Origin: QHBQ01 sp038230695
GTDB lineage: Bacteria; Chloroflexota; Chloroflexia; QHBQ01
DNA: 5,234 nt
Direction: 5' to 3'
Assembly: GCA_038230695.1 (NCBI GenBank)
Contig: JBBRMT010000288.1
Coordinates: 1 to 5,234 of the forward strand
Shown here: positions 1-5,234 of the stretch, in pieces
How positions within the stretch are numbered: the stretch's first letter is position 1
How the letters are laid out: each line of letters begins with the position of its first letter
The notes under the pieces: generated by a model
Databases searched by the model: none
Told to the model about the DNA's origin: nothing
What the model saw: only the letters and a program-made list of their open reading frames with translations
Made by a program: the position numbers and the translations under genes

Positions 1-620
1 ATCGCGCCAATCACCACCGCCACGGCCAGCGCCACCACCATCGCGGCGCGGCGCAGCGCGGGCAGCAACAACCAGAATGCGGCATAGGCCACGATCTCGG
101 TCGACAGCGACCACGACGGTCCGTTAAACGACTGATTGGCCTGGAAACCCCAGTAATGCGCCAGGAACAGGCTCAGCACGAAGTGCCGCACATCGTTCCA
201 GTCATAGATGTAGAAATCGCCCCAGCGCGCCATCACCACCGCCTGCATCGCCGCGACCAGCCCCAGCGTCAGTAGGTGCAGCGGCCACAACCGCGCCACC
301 CGTGCCAGCCAGAAGCGGCCCTGCGCGCGCGTGTCCGCAAGGTAAACATGTGCGAAGACGAAACCCGAGACCGCCCAGAAATACTGCACCGCATCGGCGC
401 CGTGATCGTAGAAGAACGCAAACCAGCGGTAGAATGGTTCGCGCGCGTGGTTGACGTGGTAATGATCCCAGCCCGGCGCCACGTAGAAATGCTGGTAATG
501 CCAGAACAGCACCGCCACCGCCGCCAGCAAGCGCGACATATCGAGCGCGTTGAAGTGGCGGTGCGGCAGGCGCAAGCCTGAAACATTGCCTGCATCGGGT
601 TGCGCGGGCGCGTTCACCAC
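1..620 (-). CDS. Acyltransferase family 3 (OafA/YrhL-like) membrane protein, partial (3' end outside window)
   Basis: Reading the minus strand gives about 206 residues of an integral-membrane acyltransferase of the Acyl_transf_3 family. These proteins move acetyl or other acyl groups onto cell-surface sugars, lipids or peptidoglycan. Family hallmarks appear in order, numbered from the GTG at 620: FNALDMSRLLAAVAV with the conserved His of LFWH at ~41, FWAVSGFVFAHVY at ~81-93, RVARLWPLHLL at ~107-117, and FNGPSWSLSTEIVAY at ~165-179. Hydrophobic stretches at about 31-47, 78-94, 116-130, 147-159 and 176-204 fit several membrane helices. Full family members are usually about 350-400 residues, so roughly half is present. 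The start is uncertain: GTG at 620 or 617 is the longest option after an in-frame stop at 626-624, TTG at 575 is an alternative, and no clear ribosome binding site is seen. The recognisable homology begins only near 557. The acceptor substrate cannot be told from sequence. Family call is very secure; start is not. Confidence 0.9.
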   Translation of the reverse strand, partial: MVNAPAQPDAGNVSGLRLPHRHFNALDMSRLLAAVAVLFWHYQHFYVAPGWDHYHVNHAREPFYRWFAFFYDHGADAVQYFWAVSGFVFAHVYLADTRAQGRFWLARVARLWPLHLLTLGLVAAMQAVVMARWGDFYIYDWNDVRHFVLSLFLAHYWGFQANQSFNGPSWSLSTEIVAYAAFWLLLPALRRAAMVVALAVAVVIGA

Positions 621-1512
621 CAGCTATCGCTGGCTAGGGGTCGCCAACTCGCTAGGGGTTAACGTCGCGCACGGCAGCGCCCACGCCCGCCTTACCGCCA
701 CCCAGATTGGCCCGTTCAATACTGGCTACTGGGAGGCCAGCGCCGCTGCGGTTGCCAACATTGACCCCGCTGCGGTTGCCGACCACGCCGCCCGCCCCGC
801 TGCCATGGATCAAGCTCCGCGTATTGTCGAGCCGGGCGAGTACGATGTGGTTCTCTCGCCACTGGCGGTGTCCGATCTGATTGGCATACTTGCCTATATT
901 GGGCTGGGCGCGTTGGAGGTGCAGGAGGGCAGCAGCTTCCTGGACGACCACTTCGGTGAAAAACTGATCAGCGACCTTATCACCCTCTACGATGACGGCA
1001 ACGATGGCCTCGGCCTGCCTACACCCTTCGACTACGAGGGCCAGCCCAGGCAGCGTGTAACCTTCTTTGAGCGCGGTGTTGCCCGAGAGGTGGTATACGA
1101 TTCGCTGACTGCGGGCAAGGATGGGCGGCAGACCAGCGGCCACGCCGAATCGCCTCCCTCTGAAGGGCCAGCCGCCGCCAATATCTTTCTCGCCCCCGGG
1201 GTGAGCAGCGAGGAGGAGATGATTACCAGCACCCAGCGGGGTATCTACGTCACACGTTTCTGGTATAATAGAAACATTCACCAGCGCAAGGCGATTGTGA
1301 TGGGCATGACCCGCGACGGCGCATACCTGATCGAGGATGGCAAGCTGGCGGGGGGCATCAAGAACCTGCGCTACACCGAGAGCCTGCTACGCGCCCTCAG
1401 CAATGTGCAGATGGTGGGCAGCGATGCTCTGTTGTTCAGCGGCTGGCGCACCATCAGTGTCCCTGCGCTCAAAATCGCCGCTTTCACCTTCACTGGACGA
1501 ACGGAATTATGA
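550..1512 (+). CDS. TldE/PmbA-family (TldD/TldE protease, C-terminal region), 5'-truncated
   Basis: This is the C-terminal part of a TldD/PmbA-family protein, the non-catalytic-type TldE partner of the TldD metalloprotease. TldD/E complexes clip unfolded peptides, for example microcin B17 precursor and the CcdA antitoxin in Escherichia coli. Numbered from the TTG at 550, family segments are VANSLGV (31-37), PGEYDVVLSPLAV (95-107), SSFLDDHFGEKL (128-139), PTPFDYEGQPRQ (157-168), RGVAREVVYDSLTA (175-188), the TSGHA motif (195-199), GIYVTRFWYN (231-240), VMGMTRDGAYLIEDGK (250-265), NLRYTESLLRALSNV (272-286) and PALKIAAFTF near the end. No HExxxH zinc motif follows VVLSPLAV, which fits TldE rather than TldD. 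Full-length members are about 440-460 residues; about 300 recognisable residues remain, so the N-terminal domain is lost. The TTG at 550 is only the formal start, and residues 1-13 read across the neighbouring gene's opposite strand. The first ATG in frame is at 805. Its stop overlaps the next gene's start (ATGA). Probably non-functional if the truncation is real. Confidence 0.85.
   Translation: MKWRCGRRKPETLPASGCAGAFTTSYRWLGVANSLGVNVAHGSAHARLTATQIGPFNTGYWEASAAAVANIDPAAVADHAARPAAMDQAPRIVEPGEYDVVLSPLAVSDLIGILAYIGLGALEVQEGSSFLDDHFGEKLISDLITLYDDGNDGLGLPTPFDYEGQPRQRVTFFERGVAREVVYDSLTAGKDGRQTSGHAESPPSEGPAAANIFLAPGVSSEEEMITSTQRGIYVTRFWYNRNIHQRKAIVMGMTRDGAYLIEDGKLAGGIKNLRYTESLLRALSNVQMVGSDALLFSGWRTISVPALKIAAFTFTGRTEL
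557..630. other. Head-to-head gene junction with no intergenic space; probable rearrangement breakpoint or contig join
   Basis: To the left, recognisable acyltransferase sequence (minus strand, HFNALD) starts at about 557. To the right, recognisable TldE sequence (plus strand, ASG..AGAFTTSYRWLGVANSLG) starts at about 590-625. No promoter, operator or untranslated leader fits between two divergent genes here, and the TldE gene lacks its N-terminal domain. In the TldE frame there are stops at 484-486 and 493-495, so the missing part is not simply further upstream. No transposon ends, target-site duplication or obvious microhomology were visible. Either a genomic deletion/inversion or an assembly chimera would explain it. 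Confidence 0.6.
743..790 (+). repeat. Tandem 24-base duplication inside the TldE-like gene
   Basis: The 14-base string CCGCTGCGGTTGCC occurs at 743-756 and again at 767-780, a period of exactly 24 bases or eight codons. It keeps the reading frame and gives AAVANIDP followed by AAVADHAA. The second halves of the two units have diverged. It lies in the linker just before the PGEYDVVLSP core, a region of the family that tolerates length change. Confidence 0.6.
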
Positions 1513-2558
1513 TAGGCAAACCGATAATCGGCATAATTGCGCTTGACGATCGGGAACACCCCGACTATGCTGGCAGTGATGTGCCACACGCGCCGCGTTA
1601 CGGCCAGAACCAGACCTATATCCACGCTATCGAAGCAGCGGGCGGAGCGCCGATCATCCTCCCGATCTTGCACGATGAAGCGGCGTTGCGCTGCGTCTAT
1701 GACTTGCTCGATGGATTGCTGCTGCCGGGCGGCTGGGATGTTGACCCCGCCTACTACGGCGAAGCCCCTCACCTCAGTACTGTGATCATGCCCGACCTCG
1801 ACGTGATGGAGCTAAAGCTGGTACAGTGGGCGATTGCTGACCGTATGCCTATGCTGGGCATCTGTCGCGGTATGCAAGTGCTGAACGTGGCCCTGGGCGG
1901 CGACCTGTATCAAGACATCGCCAGCCAGTTGCCCGCTGCCGAAAACCATAACCAGCGCGAGGAGCAAATCCCCGCGCAACAGGGTAGCCACGACATCATC
2001 ATTGAACCGCAAAGCTACCTGGCACGCATCAGCAATGTCTCTTGCCTATCGGTCAACACCTTCCACCACCAGGCGGTGCGTCGCGTGGCCGAGCCGTTGC
2101 GAGTGTCCGCCGTCTCCACTGATGGCCTGATCGAAGCGGTGGAGTGGGCAGCCGACGAACGCTTTGTCCACGCGCTGCAATGTCACCCCGAATATCTGTG
2201 GCACGATCATACCTGGGCAGGCCGCCTGTTCGGTGATTTCGTCGCCGCTTGCAAAGGATTAACTATCAATGACCAGCCCCCGCTATTACGCCCGCAGCGG
2301 CAAAACCCTCATCTTTGGCCTGATGCTGGCGCTGCTACTCGCCGCTTGCGATCTCAACCCGACGAACCCCACCCCCACCCCGGCAGCCTCACCCACCAGC
2401 GCGGCGCTCAACGTACTCACCCAGCCCGCCGTCGCGCCGCCGACTGCCGCTGCCAATCAACCGACCGCCAACAGCGGCCAGAGCAACAACGCGCTACCGC
2501 CGATTGTCGCCACCCCGATGCCCCGCGTCACGTCCAGCCCTGGCCCAGCGCTGATTAA
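1509..2558 (+). CDS. Peptidase C26 / class I glutamine amidotransferase-like (gamma-glutamyl hydrolase, PuuD-like) with run-on C-terminus
   Basis: A cytosolic hydrolase of the class I glutamine amidotransferase fold, closest in motifs to the peptidase C26 group (PuuD-like gamma-glutamyl-GABA hydrolases), which cleave gamma-glutamyl amide bonds. Visible motifs are KPIIGII at the N-terminus, LLLPGGWDVDPAYYGE (70-85), DLDVMEL (96-102), the nucleophile elbow GICRGMQVLNVALGG with Cys119, VNTFHHQAV (182-190), DGLIEAVEW (205-213), and QCHPEYLW with catalytic His226 and Glu228. The domain ends naturally near LFGDFVAACKG (240-250), matching the usual ~240-255 residues. The following ~99 residues are Arg/Pro/His/Gln-rich and are merely the next gene's DNA read in another frame. 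The true stop was probably TAA at 2260-2262 (one-base shift) or was lost by a point change. The start overlaps the TldE stop by 4 bases, suggesting translational coupling. The physiological substrate is unknown. Domain call is firm; the C-terminal end is doubtful. Confidence 0.88.
   Translation: MIGKPIIGIIALDDREHPDYAGSDVPHAPRYGQNQTYIHAIEAAGGAPIILPILHDEAALRCVYDLLDGLLLPGGWDVDPAYYGEAPHLSTVIMPDLDVMELKLVQWAIADRMPMLGICRGMQVLNVALGGDLYQDIASQLPAAENHNQREEQIPAQQGSHDIIIEPQSYLARISNVSCLSVNTFHHQAVRRVAEPLRVSAVSTDGLIEAVEWAADERFVHALQCHPEYLWHDHTWAGRLFGDFVAACKGLTINDQPPLLRPQRQNPHLWPDAGAATRRLRSQPDEPHPHPGSLTHQRGAQRTHPARRRAADCRCQSTDRQQRPEQQRATADCRHPDAPRHVQPWPSAD
2253..2258 (+). promoter_or_regulatory. Ribosome binding site for the lipoprotein gene
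   Basis: AAAGGA lies 10 bases before the ATG at 2269. It is the clearest Shine-Dalgarno-like match in the window. An in-frame TAA at 2260-2262 sits just before the start, so the lipoprotein cannot begin further upstream. This supports the ATG at 2269 and places the upstream gene's expected stop at about this point. Confidence 0.6.
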
Positions 2559-4317
2559 CGTGGACAAGGGCATCGCCACTAAAGAGATGGATGTGCAGAC
2601 CAGCCGTGGCCTGATTACCATTGACCTCTACCCCAACGCTGCCCCCAACACCATCGCTGTATATGAGAACATGGCGAACTCCGGCCTTGACGATGGCCGC
2701 ACCTTTCACCGCGCCGAGAAATGGGTGTTGCAGGGCAACGACCCCAAAGGTGATGGCACCGGCGGCGGCGATATCCCCACCGAATTGAACAAGATCCACT
2801 TCAAGGCTGGCTCAGTGGGCATCGCCCGCACCAACGATATTCAATACAGCAACGATAGCCAGTTCTTCATCACCAGATCAACCGACCCCAACGGTGGTCA
2901 GGACTTCAGCTTCCTCGACACGGTTCTCGATGCGAGTGGCACGCCGACTGGCGGCTACACCCTGATCGGTCAGGTAACGTCGGGTATGGCTTTGGTGGAC
3001 GCGATGCAGGTTGGCGACAAGATCATCAGCATTCGAGTAACCGACAAGAGCGGGGCGGCGCAGACTAACCCTGGCACAACGACCACCGTCCCGAACACCA
3101 CGCCAAACAACCCCGCCGCTGCGCCGACTGGCGCAATCTCCGCAACCGTCACGCCAGTCAACACGCCGACCAGCAGCCAACTGACCTTGGCTCAGATGCT
3201 GTTGGATACCGCCAACCAGATGAAGGGGATAAGCAGCTTCCATCTTGAGGAGGTTTCGCAGAGCAGCGCTATTACCTATACCCTCAGTGGGGATGTGATA
3301 ATCTCTGGCTCCAGCACGTTCACCTACAATCAGGGCGGTCAGGTTTTTAACCTCGTCACCGTCGGCAGCAACCAGTATTACAGCGCCGACAGCGGCAAAT
3401 CGTGGCAGGCCAGCCCCAGCGACCTGCTTGCTAATATCAAATACTATTTTACCGACATCTGGACATTTATAGGCGGCCAGAAAGCGGCTAGCTTTGCATC
3501 CACGGCGCAGGATCTGGGCAGCGAAAGCATCGCCGGGCAGCCCACCCGCCATCTTCGTTTCGACAGCCAGACGCTATATGGCGCGGATAGCGGCGCGAAC
3601 GGCGCACTGGACTTCTGGATTGCTGCCGATAAGACCCTGCGCCGCATGACCACCAGCGGCACGTCAACCAGCGGCGCGAAGGTCAGTGTCGTGTTCAACT
3701 GGAGCAACTTCAACGCAGTGTTCCATATCGTTGCCCCCAGCAACATCGTCACCCCCACACCGCTTGCGGGCGCGACCAGCGTCCCCAGCAGCACCCTCAC
3801 CGTGGCGAACTATGACAATGTGAAAAGCTACCACTTCACCTACACCAATGTAATAACCAGCAGCGCAGGCGTAACCGCTACCGTCAGCGATGTGGGCGAC
3901 ATAGTGTACCCCAACAAGGCGCACGTGATCAACCAGACTAACGCCAGCAACGGGAACAGCAGCGCGGAGTACATCATCATTGGTGACGACCAGTATACGC
4001 GCAGCAGCACGGTGGGCTGGAATAGGGCCAGCGGCGGCACGGCGCGGTATCAAGGCTTTACCCAACTTCTCACCAACCAGACCAGCGGCTTGAGCGCATT
4101 GCTCACCGACATGGTAACAATCGGCGATGAGAACATCGCGGGCGAACCCTGCACCCATTATCGTTTCATTGGTGGCACCAGCCTCGGCTTCAACCTCGAC
4201 CTGTGGGTGGCGAAAAGCGACCAGCGTCCCCGCCAGATCCACAGCGTTACCACCACCAGCGATGTTCTGATCACCATCAGCAACGTGAATGGTGTATCGG
4301 ATATAACTGCGCCATAG
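2269..4317 (+). CDS. Lipoprotein: cyclophilin-type peptidyl-prolyl isomerase fused to two LppX/LolA-like domains
   Basis: A predicted exported lipoprotein of 682 residues. Residues 1-26 form a type II signal peptide (R5, R9 and K12, then a hydrophobic core LIFGLMLALLLAA) ending in lipobox LAAC with Cys27 as lipid-anchor site. A Thr/Pro/Ala/Asn-rich linker follows (28-96). Residues ~105-258 are a cyclophilin-type peptidyl-prolyl cis-trans isomerase: TSRGLITIDLYPNAAPNTI (111-129), FHR with catalytic-type Arg148, LQGNDP with Gln155, GSVGIART (181-188), SQFFIT (197-202), FLD (215-217), YTLIGQV (230-236). A second linker (262-304) leads to two similar domains, ~305-488 and ~510-682, resembling the LppX_LprAFG/LolA-type lipoproteins that bind hydrophobic ligands. 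A third Thr/Pro linker (489-509) separates them. It would act outside the membrane, in folding of exported proteins and perhaps in lipid binding. Cys628 is the only other cysteine. The start has a good ribosome binding site, and the stop is 3 to 15 bases before murI. Cyclophilin and lipoprotein calls are strong; the LppX/LolA assignment is by pattern only. Confidence 0.85.
   Translation: MTSPRYYARSGKTLIFGLMLALLLAACDLNPTNPTPTPAASPTSAALNVLTQPAVAPPTAAANQPTANSGQSNNALPPIVATPMPRVTSSPGPALINVDKGIATKEMDVQTSRGLITIDLYPNAAPNTIAVYENMANSGLDDGRTFHRAEKWVLQGNDPKGDGTGGGDIPTELNKIHFKAGSVGIARTNDIQYSNDSQFFITRSTDPNGGQDFSFLDTVLDASGTPTGGYTLIGQVTSGMALVDAMQVGDKIISIRVTDKSGAAQTNPGTTTTVPNTTPNNPAAAPTGAISATVTPVNTPTSSQLTLAQMLLDTANQMKGISSFHLEEVSQSSAITYTLSGDVIISGSSTFTYNQGGQVFNLVTVGSNQYYSADSGKSWQASPSDLLANIKYYFTDIWTFIGGQKAASFASTAQDLGSESIAGQPTRHLRFDSQTLYGADSGANGALDFWIAADKTLRRMTTSGTSTSGAKVSVVFNWSNFNAVFHIVAPSNIVTPTPLAGATSVPSSTLTVANYDNVKSYHFTYTNVITSSAGVTATVSDVGDIVYPNKAHVINQTNASNGNSSAEYIIIGDDQYTRSSTVGWNRASGGTARYQGFTQLLTNQTSGLSALLTDMVTIGDENIAGEPCTHYRFIGGTSLGFNLDLWVAKSDQRPRQIHSVTTTSDVLITISNVNGVSDITAP
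3181..3732 (+). other. First LppX/LolA-like domain of the lipoprotein
   Basis: It covers residues ~305-488 of the lipoprotein. It begins with a helix-like LAQMLLDTANQMKGISSFHLEEV, then alternating strand-like segments such as TLSGDVIISG, a VGSNQYYSADSGKSW turn, GSESIAGQPTRHLRF (417-431), and LDFWIA (447-452). The order of short helix followed by many beta segments with an IAGxPxxHLRF-type motif resembles bacterial LppX_LprAFG lipoprotein domains. Its counterpart lies in the next domain. Ligand unknown. Confidence 0.55.
3796..4314 (+). other. Second LppX/LolA-like domain of the lipoprotein (diverged duplicate)
   Basis: It covers residues ~510-682. Equivalents to the first copy occur in the same order: NVKSYHF (517-523) for GISSFHL, VGDIVY (542-547) for SGDVII, IGDDQYTRSSTVGW (571-584) for VGSNQYYSADSGKSW, GDENIAGEPCTHYRF (619-633) for GSESIAGQPTRHLRF, and LDLWVA (643-648) for LDFWIA. 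Offsets stay between about 196 and 206 residues, which indicates an internal duplication with small indels rather than chance. Confidence 0.6.
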
Positions 4318-4332
4318 GGGATGTGCGAGATT

Positions 4333-5157
4333 ATGGATGCACGACCAATCGGCATCTTCGACAGCGGGGTGGGCGGCCTGTCGGTCACGATTGAGATTGA
4401 CCGACAGTTGCCTCACGAGCGGCTTATCTACTACGCTGACAGCGGGCGTTGCCCCTACGGGGTGCTAACGATCGAACAGATCCAAGCCCTGAGCGTCGCC
4501 TGCGTCGGCTTTCTGATCGAACAGGGAGCCAAGCTGATTGTGGTTGCCTGCAATACCGCTTCATCTGCCGCGCTGCATCACGTTCGCGCTGTGTACCCCG
4601 ATACGCCGATTGTGGGGATGGTGCCAGCGGTCAAGCCCGCCGCGCTAACCACCCGCAGCGGCAAGGTTGCGGCGCTGACTACCGTTGCCACCTCCAAAGG
4701 CCAGGCGCTTGCCGATGTAATCAGCCAGTTTGCCCAGGGGGTGGAAGTCAATGTAATCGCCCCACCCGGCCTGGTCGAGCTAGTGGAGCGCGGCGAGGTG
4801 AACAGCGCCGCGACCCGCAGCCTGCTTGCCCGCTACCTTGACCCGTTGCTGGAGCGGGGCGTGGATACTCTGGTGCTGGGCTGCACCCACTTCCCCTTCC
4901 TCAGTGCAGCGATTGAATCAGTGGCCGATGGTAAACTGCAACTGATTGACCCCAGCCCCGCCGTTGCCCGCCAGACTGCCCGCGTCCTCGCCGAGCGCGG
5001 CCTGGAAGCGCCTTCAAATCAGAGTGGCGGCTTGCGCCAGATGACCATGTACACCAGCGGCGAACTTGGCAAAGTCAGCGCCACGGTTCGCACCCTGCTG
5101 GGCTATGATGTCAACGTGGTTCACCATGTTGCCCAGGTGCGCCAACTGATTTCCTGA
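4333..5157 (+). CDS. murI: Glutamate racemase MurI
   Basis: It interconverts L- and D-glutamate in the cytosol without cofactor, supplying D-glutamate for the peptidoglycan stem peptide. Numbering from ATG 4333 (274 residues, a normal family length): GIFDSGVGGL (7-16) with Asp10/Ser11, YYADSGRCPYG (33-43), the first catalytic cysteine in VACNTASSA with Cys73-Asn74-Thr75, GMVPAVKPA (95-103), and the second in LGCTHFPFL with Cys184, Thr185, His186. Both catalytic cysteines are present, so the enzyme should be active. An ATG at 4321 would add four residues (MCEI), but its only purine-rich stretch, GGGG at 4317-4320, directly abuts it. ATG 4333 has that GGGG 12 bases upstream plus GAGA at 4327-4330, so I prefer it with modest confidence. 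It follows the lipoprotein stop by 15 bases and is likely co-transcribed. Confidence 0.95.
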   Translation: MDARPIGIFDSGVGGLSVTIEIDRQLPHERLIYYADSGRCPYGVLTIEQIQALSVACVGFLIEQGAKLIVVACNTASSAALHHVRAVYPDTPIVGMVPAVKPAALTTRSGKVAALTTVATSKGQALADVISQFAQGVEVNVIAPPGLVELVERGEVNSAATRSLLARYLDPLLERGVDTLVLGCTHFPFLSAAIESVADGKLQLIDPSPAVARQTARVLAERGLEAPSNQSGGLRQMTMYTSGELGKVSATVRTLLGYDVNVVHHVAQVRQLIS

Positions 5158-5165
5158 TGTAAACA

Positions 5166-5179
5166 TACCATATCTGGTA
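5166..5179. promoter_or_regulatory. Imperfect 14-base palindrome downstream of murI (candidate operator)
   Basis: TACCATATCTGGTA has perfect 5-base arms (TACCA/TGGTA) and a single mismatched pair in the centre. It lies 9 bases after the murI stop, in a locally A+T-richer stretch, ahead of whatever gene follows. The symmetry suits a dimeric regulator site, but the arms are short enough to occur by chance. As an RNA hairpin it would be weak. Confidence 0.3.
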
Positions 5180-5217
5180 GGTTGTGGGGTAAAATCAGCA
5201 TTGTTGGCATTGCACCA

Positions 5218-5233
5218 GGGCGGGCCACCGCCC
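5218..5233 (+). terminator. Small GC-rich hairpin at the window edge, possible terminator
   Basis: GGGCGG at 5218-5223 and CCGCCC at 5228-5233 pair perfectly around a 4-base loop. It lies 60 bases after the murI stop, a plausible place for transcription to end. A following T-run, needed for an intrinsic terminator, would be outside the window, so the call is tentative. The 77 bases after murI contain no credible gene. Confidence 0.35.
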
Positions 5234-5234
5234 G

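Noticed and set aside
269..595. Open frames on both strands (276-581 plus, 269-595 minus) inside the acyltransferase region
   Set aside because: Both are Arg/Thr/Ala-rich shadow translations. Only the third option, the minus-strand frame ending at 620, gives acyltransferase motifs.
633..659. GCTAGGGGT repeated at 633-641 and 651-659
   Set aside because: It encodes two Leu-Gly-Val triplets within LGVANSLGV, a normal family motif, so protein sequence explains it.
652..1281. Open frame of about 209 codons on the minus strand opposite the TldE-like gene
   Set aside because: The plus strand carries clear TldE motifs throughout, and the antisense product has no recognisable domain.
4321..4332. 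Upstream ATG for MurI at 4321
   Set aside because: Its only purine-rich stretch directly abuts the ATG, and the added residues MCEI are not typical. ATG 4333 is preferred, though not proven.
3664..4416. Long open frame on the minus strand opposite the lipoprotein and murI
   Set aside because: It reads opposite to well-supported genes, crosses their boundary, and its product (His/Val/Ala-rich) shows no family motif. It is expected from G+C-rich coding DNA.
4615..4641. MurI segment GMVPAVKPA, lacking a Glu found in some racemases
   Set aside because: VP in this position is normal for many MurI proteins, including the Escherichia coli type, so it is not a defect.
1..5234. CRISPR array, tRNA, rRNA, insertion sequence or prophage genes
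   Set aside because: No regularly spaced repeats, cloverleaf, transposase motifs or terminal inverted repeats were seen on either strand.

Overview
The window is a G+C-rich, densely packed bacterial segment. On the plus strand, three genes and one 5'-truncated gene follow each other with almost no gaps. A partial minus-strand gene occupies the left edge. Several traits suggest a Gram-positive-like or monoderm lineage, with Chloroflexota my best guess: a lipoprotein with Thr/Pro-rich linkers, a TldE-type protein and MurI in one tight cluster, and GTG/TTG start candidates. This is inference from style and was not tested by any search.

Layout. Positions 1 to about 620 (minus strand) hold the N-terminal ~206 residues of an acyltransferase-3 (OafA/YrhL-like) membrane protein, whose 3' end lies outside the window. 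Starting right against its 5' end, and divergent from it, is the C-terminal two thirds of a TldE/PmbA-family protein (about 590-1512). Its N-terminal domain and upstream region are absent, so the boundary near 575-600 looks like a rearrangement breakpoint or a contig join. Next is a peptidase C26 / class I glutamine amidotransferase-like hydrolase (from 1509, ATGA overlap with the previous gene). Its catalytic triad is intact, but its frame runs about 290 bases into the next gene. Then comes a 682-residue lipoprotein (2269-4317) built as lipobox, Thr/Pro linker, cyclophilin-type prolyl isomerase, linker, and two diverged copies of an LppX/LolA-like domain. Glutamate racemase MurI follows (4333-5157). 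The last 77 bases hold an imperfect palindrome and a small GC hairpin but no gene.

How the genes fit together. The four plus-strand genes are spaced like one transcription unit (4-base overlap, gene start inside the end of the previous gene, 3 to 15 base gap). MurI supplies D-glutamate for peptidoglycan. The lipoprotein would act outside the membrane in protein folding and possibly in binding a hydrophobic ligand. The C26 hydrolase and TldE-like protein act on gamma-glutamyl or peptide substrates in the cytosol. A shared cell-envelope or peptide-turnover theme is possible but unproven. The most unusual elements are the cyclophilin/double-LppX fusion lipoprotein, the stop-codon problem of the C26 hydrolase, and the abrupt acyltransferase/TldE junction.
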